In this document: positions 16,537 through 25,506 of the stretch, in pieces
Position numbering within the stretch: the stretch's first letter is position 1
Layout of the letters: each line of letters opens with the position of its first letter
Origin: an uncultured Lachnospiraceae bacterium
Lineage (GTDB): Bacteria > Bacillota > Clostridia > Lachnospirales > Lachnospiraceae
Reading direction: 5' to 3'
Length of the DNA stretch: 64,000 nt
Assembly: GCA_947571775.1 (NCBI GenBank)
Contig: CANOZK010000003.1
Coordinates: 185,225 to 249,224 of the forward strand
Notes under the pieces: generated by a model
What the model was told of the DNA's origin: nothing
Seen by the model: the letters and a program-made list of their open reading frames with translations, nothing else
Database searches by the model: none
Made by a program: the position numbers and the translations under genes

Positions 16537-17270
16537 ACGGAAAAACAGCCATTGTAACGGGGGCGTCGCGCGGAATCGGAAGAGCCATTGCGTGCAAGCT
16601 GGCAGCCCAGGGGGCGGCCGTGGTTGTTAACTACAACGGCTCCGAGGATAAGGCAAAAGAAGTGGAACAGGAAATCCGGCAAGCTGGAGGAACCGCTTCG
16701 ATTTATCAGTGCAACGTGGCGGATTATGCACAGTGCAAAAAATTTATCCAAGATGTGATTCAGGAATACGGATGTCTGGACATTTTGGTAAATAACGCGG
16801 GAATCACAAAGGACGGACTGCTGATGAAAATGTCCGAGGAGGACTTTGACCAAGTGATTGACACCAATTTAAAAGGAGCTTTTCATACCATCCGTTTTGC
16901 ATCCCGCCAGATGTTAAAGCAAAGAAGCGGGCGAATTATCAACATGTCATCGGTTTCCGGCGTGGCGGGCAATGCAGGCCAGGCAAACTATGCGGCGTCC
17001 AAGGCGGGTTTAATCGGCCTGACCAAAGCCGCAGCCAGAGAACTCGCGTCCAGAGGGATCACGGTCAACGCCATTGCGCCAGGATTTATCGAGACAGATA
17101 TGACCGACGTCCTGCCGGAAAAGGTCAAAGAGGCGTCTGTGGCGCAGATTCCTCTGGGCAGATTTGGTAAGCCGGAGCAGGTAGCGGCTGCAGCGGCGTT
17201 TCTGGCTTCAGAGGAAGCGGGATATATCACTGGTCAGGTGCTTCATGTGGACGGCGGTATGGTAATGTAG
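16530..17270 (+). CDS. fabG: 3-oxoacyl-ACP reductase
   Basis: 246-residue short-chain dehydrogenase. The NADPH-binding [10 protein letters not shown] is at residues 10-19, and the catalytic set is Asn113 (DTNLKG), Ser141, Tyr154 and Lys158 ([10 protein letters not shown]). It reduces 3-oxoacyl-ACP to 3-hydroxyacyl-ACP. The frame is open further upstream into fabD, but the ATG at 16,530 is preceded by GGAGAGGAAGC and begins the conserved [11 protein letters not shown], so it is chosen. Confidence 0.95.
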   Translation: MLNGKTAIVTGASRGIGRAIACKLAAQGAAVVVNYNGSEDKAKEVEQEIRQAGGTASIYQCNVADYAQCKKFIQDVIQEYGCLDILVNNAGITKDGLLMKMSEEDFDQVIDTNLKGAFHTIRFASRQMLKQRSGRIINMSSVSGVAGNAGQANYAASKAGLIGLTKAAARELASRGITVNAIAPGFIETDMTDVLPEKVKEASVAQIPLGRFGKPEQVAAAAAFLASEEAGYITGQVLHVDGGMVM

Positions 17271-17284
17271 GGGATAGGACAAAA

Positions 17285-17334
17285 GTTTGGAAGTAAACTT
17301 CCAAACCTACCTGGATGACGCGGCAAGTGCGTCA
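17285..17334 (+). promoter_or_regulatory. Tandem hairpins in the fabG-fabF spacer
   Basis: A perfect inverted repeat with 10-bp arms (GTTTGGAAGT at 17,285 and ACTTCCAAAC at 17,297) and a 2-base centre is followed by a smaller hairpin, TGACGC (17,316-17,321) with GCGTCA (17,329-17,334). The fabF ribosome site AGGAGGAGG follows at once. There is no U-tract, so this is not a standard terminator. It could be an operator, an mRNA-processing site or a translation control element. Confidence 0.5.
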
Positions 17335-17348
17335 GGAGGAGGTTAAAG

Positions 17349-18587
17349 ATGAAAAGAAGAGTTGCAGTGACAGGGCTGGGGGCAGTTACGCCCATTGGAA
17401 ATACAGTGCCGGAATTTTGGGCCGGTGTCAAAGAGGGAAAAGTGGGAATCGGCGAGATTACCAAATTCGATATAACCGATTACAAAGTCAAGCTGGCCGC
17501 AGAAGTCAAAGGATTTGAGGCAAAAGAGCGGATGGATTTTAAGTCAGCCAGGCGGATGGAACTGTTTTCCCAGTATGCAGTAGCGGCGGCAAAGGAAGCG
17601 TTTGAGGATGCCGGGCTGGACATTTCCAAAGAAGATCCATACCGCGTTGGAGTGATCGCAGGCTCCGGGGTGGGAAGTTTGCAGGTGGCGGAACGGGAAT
17701 ATGAAAAGATTTTAACCAAGGGGCCTTCCAGGGTAAATCCGCTGATGGTGCCCCTGATGATTTCCAATATGGCGGCCGGAAATATTTCCATTCAGTTAGG
17801 ACTAAAAGGGAAATGCACCAATGTGGTGACCGCCTGCGCATCGGGAACGAACTGTATCGGGGATGCGTTTCGCGCCATTCAGTACGGGGATGCCGACGTG
17901 ATGGTAGCCGGAGGGGCGGAAGGCAGTATCTGTCCGCTGGGCGTGGCAGGATTTACGGGCCTTACTGCATTGTCCGCGTCCACAGATCCAATGCGGGCTT
18001 CTATTCCTTTTGACAAAGACCGCGATGGATTTGTGCTTGGCGAAGGCGCCGGAATCGTGGTGCTGGAAGAACTGGAACATGCGAAAGCGAGGGGCGCGAA
18101 AATTTACGCGGAACTGGCAGGATACGGAGCCACCGGGGACGCCTATCACATTACATCGCCGGCAGAAGACGGAAGCGGCGCCGCAAAAGCGATGCAGCTT
18201 GCTATCCAGGAGGGCGAAATCGCTCCGTCTCAAATCGATTATATCAATGCGCACGGCACCGGCACCCATCACAATGATTTATTCGAGACAAAAGCAATCA
18301 AGCTGGCTCTCGGAGACGCGGCCGCAGATGTAATCGTCAACTCCACCAAATCCATGATCGGGCATCTGCTGGGAGCCGCCGGGGGCGTGGAGTTTATCGT
18401 CTGTGTAAAAGCCATCCAAGACGGATTTATCCATCAGACTATGGGCACCGAAACCGCAGACGAAGGATGCGATTTGAATTACGCCATAGGCGCGCCCATA
18501 GAAAAGGATCTGAATTATGTGCTGACCAATTCCCTGGGATTCGGCGGCCATAACGCAACATTATTGCTGAAAAAATATGTCGAATAA
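17349..18587 (+). CDS. fabF: Beta-ketoacyl-ACP synthase II
   Basis: 412 residues. FabF carries out the condensation step in chain elongation. The Cys-His-His active site is intact: Cys163 in VTACASGTNC, His302 in NAHGTGTHHND and His339 in SMIGHLLGAAG, at almost the same positions as the E. coli enzyme. It has its own strong ribosome site after a 78-bp spacer that holds two hairpins, the only sizeable gap within the operon core. Confidence 0.96.
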   Translation: MKRRVAVTGLGAVTPIGNTVPEFWAGVKEGKVGIGEITKFDITDYKVKLAAEVKGFEAKERMDFKSARRMELFSQYAVAAAKEAFEDAGLDISKEDPYRVGVIAGSGVGSLQVAEREYEKILTKGPSRVNPLMVPLMISNMAAGNISIQLGLKGKCTNVVTACASGTNCIGDAFRAIQYGDADVMVAGGAEGSICPLGVAGFTGLTALSASTDPMRASIPFDKDRDGFVLGEGAGIVVLEELEHAKARGAKIYAELAGYGATGDAYHITSPAEDGSGAAKAMQLAIQEGEIAPSQIDYINAHGTGTHHNDLFETKAIKLALGDAAADVIVNSTKSMIGHLLGAAGGVEFIVCVKAIQDGFIHQTMGTETADEGCDLNYAIGAPIEKDLNYVLTNSLGFGGHNATLLLKKYVE

Positions 18588-18642
18588 TTTGTAACAGGAA
18601 AGGTAGCTGAACTGTTGCAAGCATTCCGAAGGGGCAAAATAT

Positions 18643-19080
18643 ATGGAATTTGAAAATCTTATCCGGCTGATTGAAAAAGTTTCTCAATCAGAACTGACCG
18701 GGCTGAAATACGAAGAGGGCAGCATGAAGCTGCACCTGACTAAAAAGCAGGGAAACATCCAGATACAACAGGCGGAAAGTCTGCCCATACCGTCTGCGGT
18801 TTCCCAGCCGAAACCGGAAGCTGCGAACGCCAATCCAGATCAGAAAAAGCAGATCGTGGCATCTCCTCTGGTGGGGACGTTTTATGCGGCTCCCGCTGAG
18901 GATGCAAAGCCCTTTGTCTCTGTGGGCGATACCGTAAAAAAAGGGCAGACGCTGGCGATTATCGAGGCAATGAAATTGATGAACGAGATTGAGAGCGATT
19001 ACGACGGAATCATAACAGAAATCTATGTGACAAACGGGCAGGCAGTGGAATACGGCCAGGAACTGTTCCAGATTGACTAG
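18643..19080 (+). CDS. accB: Biotin carboxyl carrier protein of acetyl-CoA carboxylase
   Basis: 145 residues. The C-terminal biotinyl domain carries IEAMKLMNEIE, with Lys111 as the biotin attachment site, after a Pro/Ala-rich linker (about residues 47-68). The N-terminal 40 residues form the usual helical region (LIRLIEKVSQSELTGLKYEEG). It shuttles carboxybiotin between AccC and the AccDA carboxyltransferase, both encoded downstream. Confidence 0.95.
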   Translation: MEFENLIRLIEKVSQSELTGLKYEEGSMKLHLTKKQGNIQIQQAESLPIPSAVSQPKPEAANANPDQKKQIVASPLVGTFYAAPAEDAKPFVSVGDTVKKGQTLAIIEAMKLMNEIESDYDGIITEIYVTNGQAVEYGQELFQID

Positions 19081-19088
19081 GAGGCAGT

Positions 19089-19517
19089 ATGAAACATTTA
19101 GACATTAACCAGATCAAAGAAATCATTCCCCATCGTCATCCGTTCCTTCTTTTGGATTACATTGAGGATTATGAGCCGGGACAGTATGCCGTGGGCTACA
19201 AATGCGTATCCTATCGGGAGGAGTTTTTTGCCGGACATTTTCCGCAGGAACCCGTGATGCCGGGCGTGCTGACTGTGGAAGCGCTGGCGCAGGCCGGGGC
19301 GGTGGCGATTTTAAGCATGGAGGAAAACAAGGGAAAAACCGCCTATTTTGGCGGCATCAACAAATGTAAATTTCGCGGAAAAGTCGTGCCGGGGGATAAA
19401 GTACGGCTGGAAACCCGGATTATCAAACAAAAAGGGCCTGTGGGCGTGGGCGAGGCAGTAGCCAGTGTGGACGGCAAAACCGTGGTCAGCGCGGAGCTGA
19501 CCTTTATGATTGGATAA
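19089..19517 (+). CDS. fabZ: 3-hydroxyacyl-ACP dehydratase
   Basis: 142 residues, single hot-dog fold. Catalytic His15 is in IIPHRHPFLLLD and Glu64 in PGVLTVEALAQAG. It dehydrates 3-hydroxyacyl-ACP to trans-2-enoyl-ACP. It lies between accB and accC with gaps of 8 and 11 bp, an order shared with other Gram-positive fatty-acid operons. No fabA or fabM is present here, so the source of unsaturated fatty acids, if any, is not shown. Confidence 0.95.
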   Translation: MKHLDINQIKEIIPHRHPFLLLDYIEDYEPGQYAVGYKCVSYREEFFAGHFPQEPVMPGVLTVEALAQAGAVAILSMEENKGKTAYFGGINKCKFRGKVVPGDKVRLETRIIKQKGPVGVGEAVASVDGKTVVSAELTFMIG

Positions 19518-19528
19518 AGGGGATATGC

Positions 19529-20878
19529 ATGATTAACAAAGTATTGATTGCCAATAGAGGAGAGATTGCCGTGCGGATTATCCGTGCCTGCCGGGAAATG
19601 CGGATTGAGACGGTGGCCGTCTATTCTCAGGCAGATCGGGAAGCACTCCATACGAAATTGGCAGACGAGGCCATCTGCATTGGGCCGGCGCCGTCCAAGG
19701 AAAGCTATCTGAGCATGGAACAGATCATCAGCGCCACGGTGATATCTGGGGCGGACGCCATTCATCCAGGATTTGGATTTCTCTCGGAGAACAGCAAATT
19801 TGCGGAACTATGCCAGCAGTGCAACATTACTTTTATCGGCCCGGATGCCCAGGTAATCGCAAAGCTCGGCAACAAACAGGAGGCCAGAAATACCATGGCG
19901 GCGGCAAATGTTCCGGTGATTCCCGGCAGCACAGAAGCCATCTACGATGCACAAACCGGCGCGCAGATTGCCAGAGAGATCGGTTATCCTGTGATTGTAA
20001 AGGCAGCTTTGGGCGGCGGCGGCAAGGGGATGCGTGTTGCCTATACGGAGGAAGAGTTTGAACAGAGCTTCCAGACCGCTCAAAAAGAGACGGAACTGGC
20101 ATTCGGGGATAATACTATGTATATTGAGCGCTATGTTCAGAATCCCCGTCATATTGAGTTTCAGATTCTGGCGGACGCTTACGGCAATGTGATTCACCTA
20201 GGCGAGCGGGACTGTTCCATCCAGAGAAATCACCAGAAAATGATCGAAGAATCTCCTTCCATTGCGCTGACGGATTCGCTGCGCGAGGAGATGGGCCAGG
20301 CGGCTGTCCGGGCGGCAAAGGCGGCGGGCTATGTCAACGCGGGAACGATTGAATTTCTGCTGGATAGCTCCGGGAAGTATTATTTTATGGAGATGAACAC
20401 CCGAATTCAGGTGGAGCATCCGGTCACCGAATGGGTCACCGGGATCGATCTGGTAAAAGAGCAAATTCGGATTGCCTCGGGCAAGAAACTTTCTTATACC
20501 CAGGAAGAGGTACGTCTGACCGGTCACGCCATTGAATGCCGTATCAATGCGGAGAACCCCAAGAAGAATTTCCGGCCGTCTCCGGGAACAGTTACCGATA
20601 TGTATCTGCCGGGCGGCAAAGGAATCCGAATCGACTCGGCCATTTACAGCGGCTATACCATTCCGCCATATTATGATTCCATGGTGGCAAAACTAATCGT
20701 ATGGGCCAAGAATCGGGGCGAGGCCATCCGCAAGATGCAGAGCGCTCTGGGCGAAGTTATCATCGAGGGAATTGATACCAATGTGGATTATCAATATGAA
20801 ATTTTGAACCATCCCGACTATCTTTCCGGCAACATCGACATTGAATTTATTGAGAAAATGCAGGGTGAGATTGTATGA
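19529..20878 (+). CDS. accC: Acetyl-CoA carboxylase, biotin carboxylase subunit
   Basis: 449 residues, normal length. The ATP-grasp fold shows [17 protein letters not shown] at the start, the glycine-rich ATP loop [15 protein letters not shown], the catalytic [18 protein letters not shown] and the C-terminal [15 protein letters not shown]. It carboxylates biotin on AccB with bicarbonate and ATP. The end overlaps accDA by 4 bp (ATGA). Confidence 0.96.
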   Translation: MINKVLIANRGEIAVRIIRACREMRIETVAVYSQADREALHTKLADEAICIGPAPSKESYLSMEQIISATVISGADAIHPGFGFLSENSKFAELCQQCNITFIGPDAQVIAKLGNKQEARNTMAAANVPVIPGSTEAIYDAQTGAQIAREIGYPVIVKAALGGGGKGMRVAYTEEEFEQSFQTAQKETELAFGDNTMYIERYVQNPRHIEFQILADAYGNVIHLGERDCSIQRNHQKMIEESPSIALTDSLREEMGQAAVRAAKAAGYVNAGTIEFLLDSSGKYYFMEMNTRIQVEHPVTEWVTGIDLVKEQIRIASGKKLSYTQEEVRLTGHAIECRINAENPKKNFRPSPGTVTDMYLPGGKGIRIDSAIYSGYTIPPYYDSMVAKLIVWAKNRGEAIRKMQSALGEVIIEGIDTNVDYQYEILNHPDYLSGNIDIEFIEKMQGEIV

Positions 20879-22590
20879 AATTAGACAATATGTTTAAGAA
20901 AACCAGACTGCCAAGGAGGAAAGGCGTCGGATTTGCAGACACATCTGCAGATACGGCAAAGCCGGAGATACCAGAAGGACTTTTGCGCAAATGCAATATG
21001 TGCAAAGCGGCCATTATGACCGAGGATGTAGAGGCAGGCGGATATATCTGTCCAAAATGCGGGGGATATTTCCGGGTACATGCGTATCGCCGCATAGAGA
21101 TGATTACCGACGAAAATACTTTTGAGGAATGGGATCGGGGGCTTGCCACAAAGAATCCCTTGAAATTCAAAGGATATGAGGAAAAGCTGAACGCTCTTCA
21201 GGAAAAGACCGGACTGGACGAAGCGGTGGTCACAGGAAAAGCCAAAATCGGCGGAGTTGAAACGGTGTTGGGAGTTTGTGACGGACGTTTTCTCATGGCC
21301 AGCATGGGCGAAGTTGTGGGCGAGAAGATTGCAAAGGCTGTGGAGCGCGCCACTGAGCAGCGGCTTCCGGTTATTTTCTTTACCTGTTCCGGCGGAGCTA
21401 GGATGCAAGAGGGCATTGTCTCTCTGATGCAGATGGCAAAAACCTCCGCGGCGCTGAAACGCCACAGCGACGCTGGGCTTCTCTATATCACGGTGCTGAC
21501 AGATCCCACCACCGGCGGGGTGACAGCCAGCTTTGCCATGTTGGGTGACGTCATACTGGCGGAGCCAAAAGCGCTGATCGGTTTCGCGGGGCCGAGGGTG
21601 ATCGGGCAGACCATTGGACAAAAATTGCCCGCCGGTTTCCAGCGTTCGGAATTTCTGCTCGAACACGGATTTATTGACGGAATTGTGGAACGTTTTCAGG
21701 TAAAAGAAACGTTAAGCCTTCTGTTAAAACTCCATGCAGATCATCCGATGGAATCAGGGACGGCAGGCAAACCCATGGTTGTTTCCAGAGAATGGAGAGA
21801 TACTAAGACTGTAAGCGCCTGGGAACGTGTGCTTGCTTCCCGAAAGAAAGACCGCCCGGTGGGAAAAGATTATATCGATCTATTATTTACGGATTTTACA
21901 GAGCTTCACGGAGATCGATATTTTGCAGACGACAAAGCCGTCATCGGCGGCATTGCCAGATTTCACGGAATGCCGGTGACGGTTCTTGCGCAGGAAAAAG
22001 GGCGGGATACGAAAGAAAACATCCAGCGGAACTTTGGAATGCCTTCCCCGGATGGATATCGCAAATCCCTGCGTCTGATGAAACAGGCGGAAAAATTTCA
22101 CCGTCCGGTGATCTGCTTCGTGGACACCCCTGGAGCTTTCTGCGGCATCGAGGCAGAAGAACGGGGGCAGGCAGAGGCCATTGCCAGAAACATTTATGAA
22201 ATGTCCGCCTTAAAAGTCCCAGTGCTCTCCATTGTGATTGGGGAGGGCGGAAGCGGCGGGGCGCTTGCCATGGCCACGGCGGACGAAGTATGGATGCTGG
22301 AAAATTCCGTTTATTCCATTTTATCCCCGGAAGGGTTTGCCAGCATTCTCTGGAAAGACAGTGCAAAGGCGCAGGAAGCGGCGGAAGTGATGAAGCTGAC
22401 GGCTGCGGACTTGTATGAACAGGGCATAGTAGAACAGGTACTGCCGGAGCCGCCCGATTATACCGTGCAAAATATGAAAGAGGTCACGGATCTGCTGGAA
22501 AAACGGATCGAGGGATTTCTGGAACAGTATGTAAATATAGACACGGAAGCGCTAACACAGCGCAGATACGAACGGTTCCGAAAGATGTAG
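20875..22590 (+). CDS. accDA: Fused acetyl-CoA carboxylase carboxyltransferase (AccD-AccA)
   Basis: 571 residues in one frame. The N-terminal half is AccD: a zinc ribbon (Cys40, Cys43, Cys59, Cys62) and the crotonase-type core with [14 protein letters not shown] and [15 protein letters not shown]. From about residue 300 the sequence is AccA, with [33 protein letters not shown] and [14 protein letters not shown]. In most bacteria these are two genes. The junction (residues about 285-310) is a short linker without an internal stop. It transfers the carboxyl group from biotin to acetyl-CoA to give malonyl-CoA. Confidence 0.95.
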   Translation: MKLDNMFKKTRLPRRKGVGFADTSADTAKPEIPEGLLRKCNMCKAAIMTEDVEAGGYICPKCGGYFRVHAYRRIEMITDENTFEEWDRGLATKNPLKFKGYEEKLNALQEKTGLDEAVVTGKAKIGGVETVLGVCDGRFLMASMGEVVGEKIAKAVERATEQRLPVIFFTCSGGARMQEGIVSLMQMAKTSAALKRHSDAGLLYITVLTDPTTGGVTASFAMLGDVILAEPKALIGFAGPRVIGQTIGQKLPAGFQRSEFLLEHGFIDGIVERFQVKETLSLLLKLHADHPMESGTAGKPMVVSREWRDTKTVSAWERVLASRKKDRPVGKDYIDLLFTDFTELHGDRYFADDKAVIGGIARFHGMPVTVLAQEKGRDTKENIQRNFGMPSPDGYRKSLRLMKQAEKFHRPVICFVDTPGAFCGIEAEERGQAEAIARNIYEMSALKVPVLSIVIGEGGSGGALAMATADEVWMLENSVYSILSPEGFASILWKDSAKAQEAAEVMKLTAADLYEQGIVEQVLPEPPDYTVQNMKEVTDLLEKRIEGFLEQYVNIDTEALTQRRYERFRKM

Positions 22591-22599
22591 GAGAAAAGT

Positions 22600-23694
22600 A
22601 TGCAGATAAAACCATTGAAAATGGGAAAGATAGAAGCAAGACTTCCGATTATACAGGGCGGCATGGGAGTAGGAATCAGCCTGGGGCGTCTTGCCGGAAC
22701 TGTTGCAAAAGAGGGCGGCGTAGGACTGATCTCGGCCGCCCAGATTGGCTACCGGGAGCCGGATTTCCATCAAAATACAAAAGAGGCCAATTTCAGAGCT
22801 ATGCATAAGGAATATGAGAAAGCCCGCGCCATTGCGCCAAACGGGGTGATTGGCTTTAACATTATGGTTGCAATGAACGGTTATGAGGATTACGTCAAAA
22901 CGGCCATTGAAACCGGCGCAGACATCATTGTTTCCGGGGCCGGGCTTCCGACTAGTCTTCCGAAACTTGCAGACAAATCAGAAATCAAGCTGGCGCCTAT
23001 TGTATCCACCGCAAAGTCCGCAAAGGTGATTTTGAAATATTGGCAAAAGAAATACCAGCGAATGCCGGATCTTCTGGTGATCGAGGGACCATGCGCAGGC
23101 GGTCATCTGGGATTTACCAAAGAACAGTTGGATGCATATTTTCCAGAACAGCCAGATTTACCTAAAGCTTCTTACGATACACAAGTAAAAGAAATTCTGT
23201 CTATTGTAAAAGAATACGAAGACATCTGTCAGTGCAAAATTCCCACAGCATTGGCTGGAGGAATTGAGAACCGCACGCAGGCAACCCATGCGTTTTCCTT
23301 GGGCGTGGATGCTATCCAGGTGGCCTCAAGATTTGTTCCAACACAAGAATGCGATGCAGATATCCGTTACAAAGAAGCTTATCTGAATGCCGCCAGGGAG
23401 GACATTATTCTGGTAAAGAGTCCGGTCGGGATGCCGGGGCGAGCTCTCAAGAATCCATTTATGGAAAAAGTTATGCGCGGGGAACAGATTTCCCACGGTC
23501 CATGCCACCGTTGCCTGCAAAACTGCAATCCCGCCAAGACGCCTTACTGCATTACCGAAGCATTGATCCATGCCGTCCGGGGAGAGGTGGAAAAAGGGCT
23601 GTTGTTCTGCGGCGCATATGCTTATAAGGCGAACCAGATAGAAACCGTAAGAGAAGTAATCGATTCGCTTTTACCGGAAAGAATCGAGGAGTAG
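22600..23694 (+). CDS. FabK/nitronate monooxygenase-family flavoprotein
   Basis: 364 residues, related to fabK of this operon but longer. The N-terminus RLPIIQGGMGVGISLGRLAG, the central GPCAGGHLGF with the family histidine, and the flavin site ALAGGIENRTQATHAFSLG are present. A C-terminal extension is cysteine-rich (GPCHRCLQNCNPAKTPYC), which could bind a metal or cluster. It may be a second enoyl reductase, a nitronate monooxygenase, or a step in unsaturated or modified fatty-acid synthesis. Position as the last enzyme gene before the regulator supports a lipid role. Confidence 0.8.
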   Translation: MQIKPLKMGKIEARLPIIQGGMGVGISLGRLAGTVAKEGGVGLISAAQIGYREPDFHQNTKEANFRAMHKEYEKARAIAPNGVIGFNIMVAMNGYEDYVKTAIETGADIIVSGAGLPTSLPKLADKSEIKLAPIVSTAKSAKVILKYWQKKYQRMPDLLVIEGPCAGGHLGFTKEQLDAYFPEQPDLPKASYDTQVKEILSIVKEYEDICQCKIPTALAGGIENRTQATHAFSLGVDAIQVASRFVPTQECDADIRYKEAYLNAAREDIILVKSPVGMPGRALKNPFMEKVMRGEQISHGPCHRCLQNCNPAKTPYCITEALIHAVRGEVEKGLLFCGAYAYKANQIETVREVIDSLLPERIEE

Positions 23695-23712
23695 AGAGGG
23701 CGAAGAAAGGCC

Positions 23713-24147
23713 ATGGAAAAGGCATACGAAGCAATGAATGATATTCTGGTAAATCTGATTCATGAAATCTGGGAGCTGGAAGGGAAATCCATCCGGGCCG
23801 AGGGCTTTAAGGATCTGACGAACAACGATATGCACGTGATTGAAGCTATCGGTCTGAGCGATGGCAGCAATATGTCTTCCATAGCCAGGAAACTGAATAT
23901 TACGGTAAGCTCCCTCACCACAGCCATGAACGGCCTAGTCAGAAAAAAATATGCCGAGCGTTACCGGAGCGAAGAGGACAGGCGGGTGGTTTTTGTCAAG
24001 CTGACAGAGAAAGGAATAGAAGCTTACTGCCAGCATGAAGATTACCACCGAAAGATGATCCAAGCAATTTTGGATAAGCTGGAGGAAGAAGAAGTTTCCG
24101 TTCTCCTGAAAGCGCTGGGGGCGTTAAAAGAATTTTTTGCCAGTTAG
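23713..24147 (+). CDS. MarR-family regulator, probably FabT-like
   Basis: 144 residues. The winged helix is clear: NDMHVIEAIGLSDGSNMSSIARKLNITVSSLTTAMNGLVRKKYAERYRSEEDRRVVFVKLTEKG spans residues 38-101. It is the last gene of the fatty-acid operon, 18 bp after the flavoprotein. FabT proteins are MarR regulators that repress such operons when bound to long-chain acyl-ACP. A TTTGAT-A-ATCAAA palindrome at the operon promoter is a plausible target. The link is inferred from position and site, not shown. Confidence 0.8.
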   Translation: MEKAYEAMNDILVNLIHEIWELEGKSIRAEGFKDLTNNDMHVIEAIGLSDGSNMSSIARKLNITVSSLTTAMNGLVRKKYAERYRSEEDRRVVFVKLTEKGIEAYCQHEDYHRKMIQAILDKLEEEEVSVLLKALGALKEFFAS

Positions 24148-24224
24148 TAAATGTCCATAAACCTATTTCTTTCTCTGATGCAATGAGGTCATCAAACCAA
24201 AACTATCAAAGGAGAATAGATTTA

Positions 24225-24254
24225 TGGACAAATTACTGCCAAATATGCTTTAAA
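24225..24254 (+). pseudogene. Orphan start: ribosome site plus a 9-codon frame
   Basis: AAAGGAGA is followed 7 bases later by an ATG that opens MDKLLPNML and then stops. The signals are as good as those of real genes here, but the frame ends just before the AT-rich TetR/membrane pair. It may be the stump of a gene cut by insertion of that pair, or a leader peptide. Coordinates of the frame are approximate to one base. Confidence 0.35.
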
Positions 24255-24651
24255 GAGCCTTTTTTCTTTTTTTCTTACAAATACTAGTAATAGCGTTGAC
24301 AGCACATAACAGTATAAAAAGGCTTGTAAAGTTAATCCAAATATCTCTATATGCTGTTTTCGCTAATTCTTCCCTTAATCCGCTAAACCAGACATATACA
24401 AACGCTAATAATTGAGATGGCACATACGCAATAATATATTTTAAAACCAAAGGCTTAACAGGCAGATCTGTACATAGCTTAAATGCTGTAACGCCAATCA
24501 AGAGAATAATAGCTCTGTCTAACTCGTGCCAATTACCGCTTGGGTCTTCATAAACGCCATTGCTAAGATATAAAACGCTATTTAACAATGTGATTACGGT
24601 ATATATTATCGAATAAATCGACACTATATTTATCCATTTTTTCTTATTCAT
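24250..24651 (-). CDS. Small integral membrane protein, unknown function
   Basis: 133 residues with four hydrophobic segments (about residues 8-30, 45-62, 73-95 and 103-125) and a lysine-rich C-terminus (CKKKRKKAL). No catalytic motif is seen. The start at 24,651 follows GGAGGG, which is better than the upstream frame start at 24,690. It is 31 bp downstream of a TetR regulator, probably in one transcript, and both are clearly more AT-rich than their neighbours. It may be the target or partner of the regulator, for example in envelope stress or transport. Confidence 0.7.
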   Translation of the reverse strand: MNKKKWINIVSIYSIIYTVITLLNSVLYLSNGVYEDPSGNWHELDRAIILLIGVTAFKLCTDLPVKPLVLKYIIAYVPSQLLAFVYVWFSGLREELAKTAYRDIWINFTSLFILLCAVNAITSICKKKRKKAL

Positions 24652-24682
24652 TTTTCCCTCCAAATGTTGATGAATTTTTTCG

Positions 24683-25264
24683 TCAATCAAATAGTCGTTG
24701 ATTTTTCATCTTATCCAACAAACTAATAAATACTTCTGTTATCATTTCACTTATTTTTTCACCCGTAAAACAACACATCTTTGTTGCGCACAGAGTTGCA
24801 ATTCCATGTGAGTAAATCCATAAATGACGATACAGACTTTCCGCAGTTTTTTCGTCAAGTCCATAGCCCTCAGTGATAGAATTAAGGATTCTTTCGTAGT
24901 TTTCCTCTATTGAGGGCAGTATTTTGTCAATGTTGGGAGCAGAGGCCTGCTCACTCATAAAAAGAAGCTGAAACAGTTTAGGTTCCCGAATTGCAAAAAG
25001 AATGTACTGTGTTCCGACGCCTTTAAAGGCGTCGGTGTCTGCAAGCCCTTTTTCCACATATCCTTTATAACAGGCTTTCGCAGCTTCTATCACGGATTGC
25101 TGTACTTCCTGCATATTTTCAAATACAGTAAAAATCGGACAGGAAGAACTTTCAAGCTTCTTTGCAAGCGTCCTTGCGGTTAATCTGTCAATCCCATTTT
25201 CTCTCACTATTTCTAAAGCGGCATACGTAATTTGTTCTTTAGTGAATTTTGCTTTTGGCGGCAT
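24683..25264 (-). CDS. TetR-family transcriptional regulator
   Basis: 193 residues. The N-terminal HTH reads TKEQITYAALEIVRENGIDRLTARTLAKKLESSSCPIFTVFENMQE (residues 8-53), normal for TetR. The remaining helices bear LFQLLFMSEQA and the WIYSHGIATLCATKM segment seen in the WHG-type C-terminal domain. The ATG at 25,264 starts MPPKAKFT and is preferred over 25,279. The upstream region carries two copies of TTGTTCTA 15 bp apart (near 25,287-25,310), possible operator half-sites. Ligand unknown. Confidence 0.85.
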   Translation of the reverse strand: MPPKAKFTKEQITYAALEIVRENGIDRLTARTLAKKLESSSCPIFTVFENMQEVQQSVIEAAKACYKGYVEKGLADTDAFKGVGTQYILFAIREPKLFQLLFMSEQASAPNIDKILPSIEENYERILNSITEGYGLDEKTAESLYRHLWIYSHGIATLCATKMCCFTGEKISEMITEVFISLLDKMKNQRLFD

Positions 25265-25406
25265 ATTTCCCAACCCCATTCAAAAACTATTGTTCTATAA
25301 CGTTTGTTCTAATTATATCTTCCGTTTATCTAAAAGTCAATAGTAATAATGTTTTTTGCAGAAAAAATTTCTGATTATGACATTCGATATACACTTTATG
25401 AAAAAA

Positions 25407-25439
25407 CTACTTGACAAGTAGGTAATAGAGGAATATAAT
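25407..25439 (+). promoter_or_regulatory. Promoter and palindromic operator of the metY-rrf2 operon
   Basis: Perfect TTGACA (25,411-25,416), 17-bp spacer and TATAAT (25,434-25,439). The -35 box lies inside a perfect 15-bp palindrome, CTACTTG-A-CAAGTAG (25,407-25,421). A repressor bound there would block polymerase. The Rrf2 regulator encoded as the second gene is the obvious candidate (inference). Confidence 0.75.
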
Positions 25440-25506
25440 CATATCAATTCCTACAAAACATACAAAAATGATAGGGAAAATATCTGCAAAGTGAGGGAAC
25501 GGATAT

